From assembly GCA_030549955.1 (NCBI GenBank), contig JAUQQI010000290.1:1-5440 (forward strand): 5,440 bases of DNA, in the 5' to 3' direction. The stretch comes from Chloroflexota bacterium (GTDB taxonomy: Bacteria > Chloroflexota > Dehalococcoidia > JAUQQI01). A program made the position numbers and the translations under genes. Positions 1 to 5,440 of this stretch are shown here, one piece after another (positions within the stretch are counted from its first letter, which is position 1; each line of letters begins with the position of its first letter). The notes beneath the pieces were generated by a model that was not told the DNA's origin, ran no database searches, and saw only the letters and a program-made list of their open reading frames with translations.

Positions 1-529
1 CGGCGGCCGGGTCTACCTGCCCGAGGGCTGCCCGGACCGGGTAGCCGACGAGCCGGGTCCGGGGGTGCTTCAGCCGGGCACGGGCTTCGGGGTTCGTGAC
101 GGCGACGGCCGTCGCCAGGGGCGTGAGAAAACGGATGGCCCAGCCCGGGGCAACATCAAGGGGAAAGAGCACCAGGGGTATACCCAGGGACCGGGCCGCC
201 AGGCCGACCGGAACCCCAGCGTAGCCGCCGGTGCTCAGGACGAGGTCGGGCCCGAACTCCCGGAGGAGCCTTCGGGCCGCCAGAAACCCTCGCGCCAGGG
301 TCAGGGTCCCGAAGGCCCACCGGACCGGTGACCGGCCCCGGAACGGGGCCGCCGGCACGGCCGCGTACGGAATCCCCGCCCGCGTAACCAGCTCGGGTTC
401 GGGGCCCTGGCCGCTGCCGACCACTAGCACCGCTTCGAGGCGGTCGCCGAGGGCTCCGACGAGCTGGAGGGCCGGGTAGAGATGGCCCCCGGTTCGACTG
501 CCCGCAATCGTCAGGCGAAGCTCACCCAC
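1..529 (-). CDS. murG: MurG, lipid II-forming GlcNAc transferase (N-terminal part, cut by window edge)
   Basis: MurG is the membrane-associated glycosyltransferase that transfers GlcNAc from UDP-GlcNAc to lipid I, giving lipid II on the cytoplasmic face of the membrane. I translated 176 codons by hand; the frame stays open to the window edge, so only about half of a typical 350-380 residue protein is present. Visible marks are a glycine-rich loop near the N-terminus (LTIAGSRTGGHLYPAL, residues 6-21), LSTGGYAGVP (98-107, matching the family GGYVSGP loop) and VGYPVRAAL (161-169, matching GNPVR). The family HEQN motif is replaced by FPLD (122-125), followed by VAPG. I prefer GTG 529 because GGTGA sits 8 bases upstream and the N-terminus then has normal length; GTG 541 is an in-frame alternative. 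The start lies inside the ftsW end (8-base overlap), suggesting translational coupling. The family assignment is firm; the altered motif is discussed separately. Confidence 0.93.
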   Translation of the reverse strand, partial: MGELRLTIAGSRTGGHLYPALQLVGALGDRLEAVLVVGSGQGPEPELVTRAGIPYAAVPAAPFRGRSPVRWAFGTLTLARGFLAARRLLREFGPDLVLSTGGYAGVPVGLAARSLGIPLVLFPLDVAPGWAIRFLTPLATAVAVTNPEARARLKHPRTRLVGYPVRAALGQVDPAA

Positions 530-1733
530 CCGCTGACTCACCGTCCGTGACCGGCCGGTGCCGGGAAATGTTCGCAACAATGCCCAGGGCAGCCATGGTC
601 ATCACGAGGGCCGACCCGCCGTACGAGACCATCGGCAGGGGTATCCCCGTCAGGGGAATCAGATGCATCACCCCGCCGATGTTTATGCAAGCCTGGCCGA
701 CGACCCAGATGGTGACACCCCCGGCCAGGAGCATTCCAAAACGGTCGGGGGCGTTGAGGGCAACCCGGAGCCCGCGGTAGCCGAGCAGGCCGAAAAGGCA
801 CAGGAGAAAGAGGCCTCCAACCAGCCCGAGCTCTTCGGCAACGATGGCGAAAATCGCATCAGTATGGGCGCCTGGCACGTAGGCGAACTTCTGGCGGCTC
901 GCCCCCAGGCCCCGGCCGAAGATGCCGCCGCTCCCCAGGGCAATCAGCGACTGCACAATCTGAAACCCGATCCCCTGCGGGTCGCTCCAGGGGTCCCGGA
1001 AGGCCGAAATTCGCCGAAGCCGATAGCCCTCAGTCAGGGCGATGGGCACGACCGCGGCCACCGCCCCGAGGCCCAGGAGTCCGACCTGGGCGGCTGAAAG
1101 GCCGGCCAGAAAGACCATCCCCAGGGCGATTCCCCCAACCATAACCGCCGTCCCAAGGTCTGGCTGAAAGAGGATCAGCCCCACAAGGCCGCCCACCGTC
1201 AGGGCAAAGGGGAGGGTCCAACGCAGGAACCCGACCCGCCGGCCTGATTGCTTTTCGAGCCAGGCCGCCAGGTAGATGATGAGGGCGAGCTTGGCAAACT
1301 CGGACGGTTGCCAGGCGGGAAGCGGCCCCAGCTGAATCCAGCGGGCTGCCCCGTACTGGGCATCCCCGGTATGCCAGACAAGGATTAGTCCGGCGTAGGC
1401 CAGGATGAGGGCCCCGACGGCAAACCGCTTCCAGACCCGGTAATCAACCAGGTAGGCGACGCCGAAGGCAACGGCTCCCAGGGCCAGGGCAAGCGCCTGG
1501 CGGGTTACGAAATGATAAGGGTTACCAAACTCCCTCAGCCCGACGGCAAAACTCGCGCTGTAAACGGCCATCAGACCGAAGACGGCCAGCGTCCCCACTG
1601 CCCCGAGAAGCCACCAGTCCGGTGGCCCGGGCCGGGTCGCCGCCCCTTCGCGGGCCCGGAGGCGCCGCCGCCTTTCAGCGACGGTTTCCCGGCGTCGGGT
1701 CTGCCCTAACGGGAGGTGTTCTGCCCGAGCCAT
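522..1733 (-). CDS. ftsW: FtsW, septal SEDS peptidoglycan glycosyltransferase
   Basis: FtsW is an integral membrane SEDS-family protein that polymerises lipid II into glycan strands at the division site, with its partner class B PBP. The 403 residues carry about ten hydrophobic segments (first near 40-60, last near 368-388). SEDS signatures are GAARWIQLGP with WQPSEFAKLA (128-150), FQPDLGTAVM (189-198), FRDPWSDPQG through QSLIALGSGG (245-270), VPGAHTDAIFAIVAEELG (286-303) and IPLTGIPLPMVSYGGSA (359-375). Asp292 in HTD corresponds to the essential aspartate of RodA/FtsW. LPMVSYGGSA and the dcw context favour FtsW over RodA or SpoVE. The open frame extends upstream to 1964, but those 77 residues lie inside murD and look like a shadow; ATG 1733 is the only sensible start and gives normal length. 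It has little Shine-Dalgarno sequence (GGGA abuts it), so coupling to murD through the 28-base overlap is likely. The cytoplasmic N-terminus is strongly arginine-rich (residues 13-28). Confidence 0.96.
   Translation of the reverse strand: MARAEHLPLGQTRRRETVAERRRRLRAREGAATRPGPPDWWLLGAVGTLAVFGLMAVYSASFAVGLREFGNPYHFVTRQALALALGAVAFGVAYLVDYRVWKRFAVGALILAYAGLILVWHTGDAQYGAARWIQLGPLPAWQPSEFAKLALIIYLAAWLEKQSGRRVGFLRWTLPFALTVGGLVGLILFQPDLGTAVMVGGIALGMVFLAGLSAAQVGLLGLGAVAAVVPIALTEGYRLRRISAFRDPWSDPQGIGFQIVQSLIALGSGGIFGRGLGASRQKFAYVPGAHTDAIFAIVAEELGLVGGLFLLCLFGLLGYRGLRVALNAPDRFGMLLAGGVTIWVVGQACINIGGVMHLIPLTGIPLPMVSYGGSALVMTMAALGIVANISRHRPVTDGESAGG
538..542 (-). promoter_or_regulatory. Ribosome binding site deciding the murG start
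   Basis: GGTGA on the minus strand lies 8 bases before GTG 529 and matches the 3' part of the TAAGGAGGTGA consensus. It overlaps the alternative GTG at 541-539, which has only a weak purine stretch (GGACG) directly before it. This favours the shorter murG start. The site lies within the ftsW coding sequence. Confidence 0.5.
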
Positions 1734-3085
1734 TCCCGAACCAGTGCCCGAAAAACCTCGCCCCGGTGCTCGAAGTCCCGGAATTCGTCGAAACTTGCGT
1801 GGGCCGGGGAAAGCAAAACCACATCCCCCGGCCGGGCTACTTCCGTGGCCCGCCGGAACGCGTCGGCAAGGCCAGGCCAGGGGTCCTCCACCGGCACGCC
1901 TCCGGCAACCAGTGCCGCATGGACCTGCGGGCCGGCCTGGCCGTAGGGGATAACCAGCCGGCACTTTTCCTGGGCGGCCTCGACCAGGGGCTCCAGGGGC
2001 AGGCCCTTCGGCTTGCCGCCAGCCAGCAGAATGACCGGCCCCGGGGCGGCCCGAATCCCGGCCGCCGCCCGGGCCGGTGACGTCGCAATGCTGTCGTTGA
2101 TAAACCGGACGCCTCCGGCCTCCCCGACCAGCTCGAGCCGGTGGGGCAACGGGCGGAAACGGGAGAGCACCCGGCGGATGGAGCTGACCGTCGCCCCAGC
2201 CAGGTAGGCCGCGAGGGCGGCGGCCAGACAGTTGTAGACATTATGTTGACCCGGAAGCCGGAGGTCGTCAATGTTTAGCAGGTCGACTTCGTCCCTGGTC
2301 CGGGTTCTCAGCCGGAGCCGGCCCGCCCGGATGCCGGCTCCCGGCGTCCCAGCCGGCGGCCCCAGGCCGAACCAGGCAACCCGGCCCGGGGCATCGGCCG
2401 CGAAGCCAGCCACCACCGGGTCGTCGGCATTCAGGACCGCCCAGTCGCCAGGCCGCTGCTTTAACAGGATTTGCTTTTTAGCGGCGGCGTAGGCCTCAAA
2501 GGAGGGGTGGCGGTCCAGGTGGTCCGGGAAAAGGTTAAGGACGACGGCGACCCGGGGTGACGGCGGCCCGGGCTCGAGCTGAAAGCTGCTCAGTTCCAGG
2601 ACCACCCGGTCATCGGGCTGGATAAGGGAGAGCCAGTCGAGGAGCGGCCGGCCAATATTCCCCCCAACCCAGGTCGTGAACCCGGTGTCCTCTAGCATCC
2701 GCCCGACCAGGGCGGTCGTCGTGCTCTTTCCGCACGAGCCGGTTACTCCGACCGTAAAGGCAGGGCACCCGCCGAGGAAGAGCTCGGTCAGGGAAGAGAT
2801 GCGCCGGCCGGCTTCCCGCAGCCGGACGACCCACGGCGCGTCCAGGGGCACGCCTGGCGAAAGGTACACCACCTGAGCTGCCAGCAGGTCGTTGGCCTCG
2901 TTGCGGCCCAGGACCAGTTCAACTGGCAGGTCCGCCACGGCCCGGAGGGCCGGGCCGAGCTCGATGGGCCCCTTGCGGTCGGCGGCGATGACCCGCCCGC
3001 CCCGGCCGGCCAGGTACCGGACCAGGCTTAGCCCTTCCCGGCCCAGGCCGACTACTGCCGCAACTCCCGCAGGGACCTCAGCCAC
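1706..3085 (-). CDS. murD: MurD, UDP-MurNAc-L-alanine:D-glutamate ligase
   Basis: MurD is the cytoplasmic ATP-dependent ligase that adds D-glutamate to UDP-MurNAc-L-Ala. From GTG 3085 it has 459 residues, normal for the family (about 440-460). In order: the N-terminal nucleotide-substrate fold with VVGLGREGLS near residue 11 and LSPGVPLDAP (75-84); the central Mur ligase domain with P-loop GVTGSCGKSTTTAL (113-126), ELSSFQLE (164-171) and NLFPDHLDRH (184-193); the likely carbamylated lysine in AAKKQI near 203; LPGQHNVYN (278-286); and the C-terminal domain with HRLE, NDSIATSP (330-337) and LLSPAHASFDEF (424-435), which carries the Ser and Phe known to hold D-Glu. The usual Lys of NDSKAT is Ile333, and the P-loop Asn is Cys. 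The frame is open up to GTG 3202 (498 residues), but the extra 39 residues are low in GC at the wobble position and unlike MurD. GTG 3085 has GGTGG four bases upstream. Identity is firm; the start is not. Confidence 0.95.
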   Translation of the reverse strand: MAEVPAGVAAVVGLGREGLSLVRYLAGRGGRVIAADRKGPIELGPALRAVADLPVELVLGRNEANDLLAAQVVYLSPGVPLDAPWVVRLREAGRRISSLTELFLGGCPAFTVGVTGSCGKSTTTALVGRMLEDTGFTTWVGGNIGRPLLDWLSLIQPDDRVVLELSSFQLEPGPPSPRVAVVLNLFPDHLDRHPSFEAYAAAKKQILLKQRPGDWAVLNADDPVVAGFAADAPGRVAWFGLGPPAGTPGAGIRAGRLRLRTRTRDEVDLLNIDDLRLPGQHNVYNCLAAALAAYLAGATVSSIRRVLSRFRPLPHRLELVGEAGGVRFINDSIATSPARAAAGIRAAPGPVILLAGGKPKGLPLEPLVEAAQEKCRLVIPYGQAGPQVHAALVAGGVPVEDPWPGLADAFRRATEVARPGDVVLLSPAHASFDEFRDFEHRGEVFRALVREWLGQNTSR

Positions 3086-3192
3086 AGCTCCACCGGATTC
3101 GGCTTGACGAGTCTTCGGAACAATTTCGGCAGGCGCCGGGGTCTCCGTCGACGGCGGCCTGAAGCCAGCAGTTTCCGTGCCACGTAGATCAC
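3052..3192 (-). CDS. Possible small basic protein between mraY and murD (unrecognised, 46 codons)
   Basis: This is a tentative small ORF, not recognised as any family. It starts at GTG 3192, ends at TAG 3054-3052, and is one frame off from murD, overlapping its preferred start by 34 bases. What supports it is the start: GAGGTGA, the best Shine-Dalgarno match in the window, overlaps the mraY stop and lies six bases upstream at ideal spacing. The predicted peptide begins MIYVARKLLASG, has a run of five arginines at 13-17, and is leucine and arginine rich throughout, with no membrane segment or signal peptide. Hand-counted GC over the 35 codons outside murD is 24, 18 and 24 of 35 at positions 1, 2 and 3, which is compatible with coding but not decisive. 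Arg-rich peptides are also common in shadow frames of GC-rich DNA. It could be a coupling leader that carries ribosomes to murD, or chance. Confidence 0.25.
   Translation of the reverse strand: MIYVARKLLASGRRRRRPRRLPKLFRRLVKPNPVELWLRSLRELRQ
3090..3094 (-). promoter_or_regulatory. Candidate ribosome binding site for the shorter murD start
   Basis: GGTGG on the minus strand ends four bases before GTG 3085. It is a moderate match to the anti-Shine-Dalgarno complement (GGTG of GGAGGTGA). It supports the 459-residue form of MurD over GTG 3202, which has no recognisable site at normal distance upstream. Confidence 0.35.
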
Positions 3193-3198
3193 AGTTGC

Positions 3199-3205
3199 TC
3201 ACCTC
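3199..3205 (-). promoter_or_regulatory. Strong Shine-Dalgarno sequence overlapping the mraY stop
   Basis: GAGGTGA overlaps the mraY stop codon (TGAGGTGA on the minus strand) and pairs perfectly with the 16S rRNA 3' end consensus. At six bases' spacing it points to GTG 3192, which is not in the murD frame. It overlaps GTG 3202 itself, so it cannot serve that start. Confidence 0.5.
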
Positions 3206-4190
3206 AGGTTGCGGGCGGTACGGCCAGAGCCAGGGCCACCCCGACCATCGCGGCGCAGATGCCGACGAGCCAGAACCGGGTGGTCACCTGGGGCTCCGAC
3301 CAGCCCACGAGCTCGAAGTGGTGGTGGATGGGGGCCATCCTGAACAGCCGCTTGCCCCCGGTCAGCTTGAAATAGGCGACCTGCAAAATAACCGAAACTG
3401 CCACCGCCACAAAGACAAAACCGACTACGGGCAAAAGGAGCCACTGGCCCGTCATCAGGGCCACCGTGGCCAGGGTTGCGCCCAGGGCCAGGGACCCGGT
3501 ATCGCCCATCATCAGCTGGGCCGGGTAGGCGTTGTACCAGAGAAAGGCCAGAATCGCCCCGACCACGGTGAAACAAAACGTTACCAGGTAGCTCTGACCC
3601 TGCAGGTAGGCGATGATTCCGTAGGCCGCAAAGGCCATGGCGGCGGTGCCCCCGGCCAGGGTATCAAGGCCGTCGGTCAGGTTCACGGCGTTGGCGGTCC
3701 CAACGATGACGAAGATGGCCACCGGGATGTAGAGCCAGCCGAGGCTGAAGGACACGATGAAGGGGATGTGGATTCTTTCGTAGCCCAGCAAGAAATGGAG
3801 CACCAGGGCCGCCCCGGTGGCCAGGATGGTGAGGAGGAGAAGCTTGACCCGGCCGGCAAGGCCGCCCCGGTTTCGGCCCACAAGGCCGAGCATATCGTCG
3901 AAGGCGCCGATCAGGCCGCTGGTGACGACGACGGTGAGGGGCAACAGCATCGAGAGCCGGCCCAACAGGTTAAACAGGATCGTGCTGATGAAAGTGGCCG
4001 CGAAAATTAAAATGCCCCCCATCGTTAGCGTGCCGACCTTCGCCTGGTGACCAGCCGGGCCCTCTTCCCGGATGGCCTTGCCAATCCGGTAGTGCCTGAG
4101 CAGGCTTATAACCGGTCGGCCGAGGAAAAGGCCAACCAGAAACGTAAAGGCCCCAACGAGCAGGGAGTAAACCATAACGTCCACGTCCAT
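3204..4190 (-). CDS. mraY: MraY, phospho-MurNAc-pentapeptide translocase (lipid I synthase)
   Basis: MraY is a polytopic membrane enzyme of the polyprenyl-phosphate HexNAc-1-P transferase superfamily. It transfers phospho-MurNAc-pentapeptide from UDP to undecaprenyl phosphate, making lipid I. At 328 residues it matches the shorter Gram-positive-type MraY length. Family marks in order are GHQAKVGTLTMGGI (47-60, usual SHxxKxGTPTMGG), GAFDDMLG (95-102, with the Asp98-Asp99 pair), NAVNLTDGLDTLAGG (167-181), NAYPAQLMMGDTGSLALG (220-237, active-site Asp230) and APIHHHFELVGWSE (286-299, the HHH loop specific to MraY). About ten hydrophobic segments separate these cytoplasmic loops. The start is ATG 4190, overlapping the murF stop by one base (TGATG), with a G-rich Shine-Dalgarno sequence just upstream; ATG 4175 is a weaker in-frame alternative. 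All expected catalytic residues are present, so the enzyme should be active. Coupling to murF is likely. Confidence 0.97.
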   Translation of the reverse strand: MDVDVMVYSLLVGAFTFLVGLFLGRPVISLLRHYRIGKAIREEGPAGHQAKVGTLTMGGILIFAATFISTILFNLLGRLSMLLPLTVVVTSGLIGAFDDMLGLVGRNRGGLAGRVKLLLLTILATGAALVLHFLLGYERIHIPFIVSFSLGWLYIPVAIFVIVGTANAVNLTDGLDTLAGGTAAMAFAAYGIIAYLQGQSYLVTFCFTVVGAILAFLWYNAYPAQLMMGDTGSLALGATLATVALMTGQWLLLPVVGFVFVAVAVSVILQVAYFKLTGGKRLFRMAPIHHHFELVGWSEPQVTTRFWLVGICAAMVGVALALAVPPAT

Positions 4191-5440
4191 CAGCCCTCCC
4201 CCCCCACCAGAACTTGAACGGCCCGTTCAAGCCGCAGGCCCCACGAACCCTTGACGAGAATCCAGTCGCCCGGACCCGACCGGGCCCGGGCTAAAAAAGC
4301 CGCCTCGATGGGGTCGACGGTCCAGTATGTCTCGGAAAGGCCGGCTGCCCGGGCAGCGTCGGCCACCAGCGCAGCCCGTTCCCCGACCGCGACCAGAACG
4401 TCCAGGGTCCGGGCCGCCAACCGGCCCGCCTCCCGGTGGGCATCAGCCTCGATGGGTCCCAGTTCGAGCATATCACCCAGAATTGCAACCTTTCGGCCCG
4501 GCAACTGAGCAAGAAATTCCAGGGCCGCGGTCAGGGAGACCGGGCTCGAGTTGTACGAGTCGTCCACCACCCGGCGGCCGCCGACGCCTGGCCGGACCGC
4601 CAGCCGCTGGTCAACCGAGACTTTTAAAAGCCCCCGCTCGACCCCGACCCAGTCGACCCCAAGCACCCGTCCGACCGCGACGGCGGCAAGGGCCGCGTAG
4701 AGGCCGGGGCGGCCGGCGAGACCGAGCCGGAGCCGGCGAATCCCGTCGGCTGACTGGACCCAGAGGTCAGCCCCGAGCATGCCCCGGAGTTCCACGTCGA
4801 CGGCCCTGAAGTCGGCGGGCTCACGCCAGCCAAAGGTCACAACCCGGGCCGCCGTCCGGGCCCGGAAGCCCGAAACAACCGGGTCGTCGGCGTTCAGGAC
4901 GGCGACGCCCGAATCGGGCAGGTTTTCAACCAGTTCGGCTTTCGCGTCGGCAATCGCGGCCAGGGAGCCGAGCCGCGCCAGGTGGCTCGGGCCGACGGAA
5001 GTCACGACCCCGACCCCGGGCCGGGCAATGGAACAGAGAAAAGCGATGTCCCCCGCCTGGTACATCCCCATTTCCAGGACAGCAACCTGGTGGTGCGGTT
5101 CCACGTAAAGCAGGGTGAGGGGGAGGCCAACCTCGGTGTTGAGGTTGCCAGGACTCTTCAGGACCCGATACGACCCGGCCAGAACCGCGGCGACCGCCTC
5201 CTTGGTGCTTGTCTTCCCAACGCTACCGGTAATGCCCACGACCGTCACATTCGCCCGGCCCCGCCAGCTCCGCGCTGCTTCCTGAAGGGCCCGCAGCGGG
5301 TCGTCGCAGACCCAGACCCGCGCCCCGGTCTTCACGGCCAGCTCCCGGTCGGCCGCCGAGACCCGGTCGGTCAGAACCAGCGACGCGCCCCGGGCGAGGG
5401 CATCCCCGATAAATTCGGCCCCGTGACAACTGGTGCCGGG
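4190..5440 (-). CDS. murF: MurF, UDP-MurNAc-tripeptide:D-Ala-D-Ala ligase (N-terminus cut by window edge)
   Basis: MurF is the cytoplasmic ATP-dependent ligase that adds D-Ala-D-Ala to UDP-MurNAc-tripeptide. The frame is open to the window edge, giving 416 visible residues; the family is about 450-470, so roughly 35-55 N-terminal residues are missing. GTG 5335 is an internal codon, not the start: codons above it read HGAEFIGDALARGASLVL, the end of the MurF N-terminal domain. In visible numbering: P-loop GITGSVGKTSTK (69-80), SPGNLNTEVGLPLTLL (95-110), LEMGMYQAGDI (122-132), VGPSHLARLGS (149-159), LNADDP (182-187), VVDDSYNSSPVSL (291-303), AILGDMLELGP (319-329) and LVKGSWGLRLE (395-405). EMGM, DSYNxxP and GDMLELG separate it from MurE and MurC. 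The ATP-site motif G-x-HN-x-x-N, expected near residues 245-249, reads GRPGLYAALAA and lacks the His and both Asn. The stop overlaps the mraY start. Confidence 0.96.
   Translation of the reverse strand, partial: PGTSCHGAEFIGDALARGASLVLTDRVSAADRELAVKTGARVWVCDDPLRALQEAARSWRGRANVTVVGITGSVGKTSTKEAVAAVLAGSYRVLKSPGNLNTEVGLPLTLLYVEPHHQVAVLEMGMYQAGDIAFLCSIARPGVGVVTSVGPSHLARLGSLAAIADAKAELVENLPDSGVAVLNADDPVVSGFRARTAARVVTFGWREPADFRAVDVELRGMLGADLWVQSADGIRRLRLGLAGRPGLYAALAAVAVGRVLGVDWVGVERGLLKVSVDQRLAVRPGVGGRRVVDDSYNSSPVSLTAALEFLAQLPGRKVAILGDMLELGPIEADAHREAGRLAARTLDVLVAVGERAALVADAARAAGLSETYWTVDPIEAAFLARARSGPGDWILVKGSWGLRLERAVQVLVGGEG
4194..4201 (-). promoter_or_regulatory. Ribosome binding site of mraY inside the end of murF
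   Basis: GGGGAGGG on the minus strand lies three bases before ATG 4190, with its GGAGG core four bases away. It lies in the last codons of murF (Gly-Gly-Glu-Gly) and continues an eight-G run at 4205-4198. It supports ATG 4190 over ATG 4175. Confidence 0.6.

Larger units (their letters stand above)
1..5440 (-). other. Segment of a dcw (division and cell wall) operon
   Basis: All five confident genes point the same way, with junctions of a 1-base overlap (murF/mraY), a short gap or near-abutment (mraY/murD), a 28-base overlap (murD/ftsW) and an 8-base overlap (ftsW/murG). No gap is large enough for an obvious internal promoter, and I saw no hairpin followed by a T-run on the minus strand. The order is the widespread dcw order. 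By inference, murE lies upstream of murF and murC/murB or ftsQ/ftsZ lie beyond murG. Confidence 0.85.

Noticed and set aside
65..479. Two plus-strand frames opposite the murG fragment
   Set aside because: They are shadows of murG; the minus-strand frame has clear MurG motifs throughout.
558..1097. Plus-strand open frame of 179 codons opposite ftsW
   Set aside because: It lies wholly inside ftsW, which has full SEDS motifs on the minus strand. Composition is low-complexity and no ribosome binding site was seen.
1617..1640. GC-rich inverted-repeat-like words (CCCGGGCC and many GGCCGG copies) suggesting a hairpin or terminator
   Set aside because: Such words occur throughout the window as a by-product of composition. 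This one lies within ftsW and has no T-run or spacing pattern of a terminator.
1734..1964. 77-codon upstream extension of the ftsW frame
   Set aside because: It lies inside the C-terminal domain of murD and translates to Gly/Pro/Arg-rich sequence unlike any FtsW N-terminus. ATG 1733 gives normal family length.
3177..4010. Long plus-strand open frame of 277 codons opposite mraY
   Set aside because: It is antisense to the conserved MraY coding sequence. Its product is Gly/Gln/Asp/His-rich with no family resemblance, as expected from the complement of GC-rich membrane-protein codons.
1..5440. CRISPR array, transposon ends, tRNA, riboswitch or defence genes
   Set aside because: No spaced direct repeats, terminal inverted repeats, transposase motifs or RNA folds were recognised, and almost every base is accounted for by dcw coding sequence.

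Overview
This window is a GC-rich bacterial segment of the division and cell wall (dcw) cluster. Every confident gene lies on the minus strand, so transcription runs from position 5440 towards position 1. In transcription order it carries the 3' part of murF, then complete mraY, murD and ftsW, then the 5' part of murG. This murF-mraY-murD-ftsW-murG order is a classic dcw arrangement. Both window edges cut through genes: murF lacks its N-terminus beyond 5440, and murG lacks its C-terminal half below position 1.

Layout: murF occupies 5440-4190, and its stop overlaps the mraY start by one base (TGATG). mraY runs 4190-3204. The segment 3203-3086 is the only stretch without a certain gene. It holds a strong Shine-Dalgarno-like GAGGTGA overlapping the mraY stop, a possible 46-codon small ORF, and two competing GTG starts for murD. 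murD ends at 1706 and overlaps ftsW (start ATG 1733) by 28 bases. ftsW ends at 522 and overlaps murG (preferred start GTG 529) by 8 bases. I see no promoter or terminator, and the overlaps indicate one polycistronic, translationally coupled transcript.

Together the genes build and polymerise the peptidoglycan precursor. MurD adds D-Glu to UDP-MurNAc-L-Ala. MurF adds D-Ala-D-Ala to the tripeptide to finish the pentapeptide. MraY moves phospho-MurNAc-pentapeptide onto undecaprenyl phosphate (lipid I). MurG adds GlcNAc (lipid II). FtsW polymerises lipid II at the division septum. MurC and MurE activities must be encoded outside the window.

Taxonomy is inferred only. High GC, frequent GTG starts, and family variants recall Chloroflexota-type dcw genes: MurD with NDSIAT instead of NDSKAT, MurG with FPLD instead of HEQN, and FtsW with HTDAIF. 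I recall this from memory and could not search; a GC-rich Firmicute or a related lineage is not excluded.

No mobile element, CRISPR array, RNA gene or defence system was found. The points worth a second look are the mraY-murD junction and the departures from normally conserved motifs in MurF, MurD and MurG.
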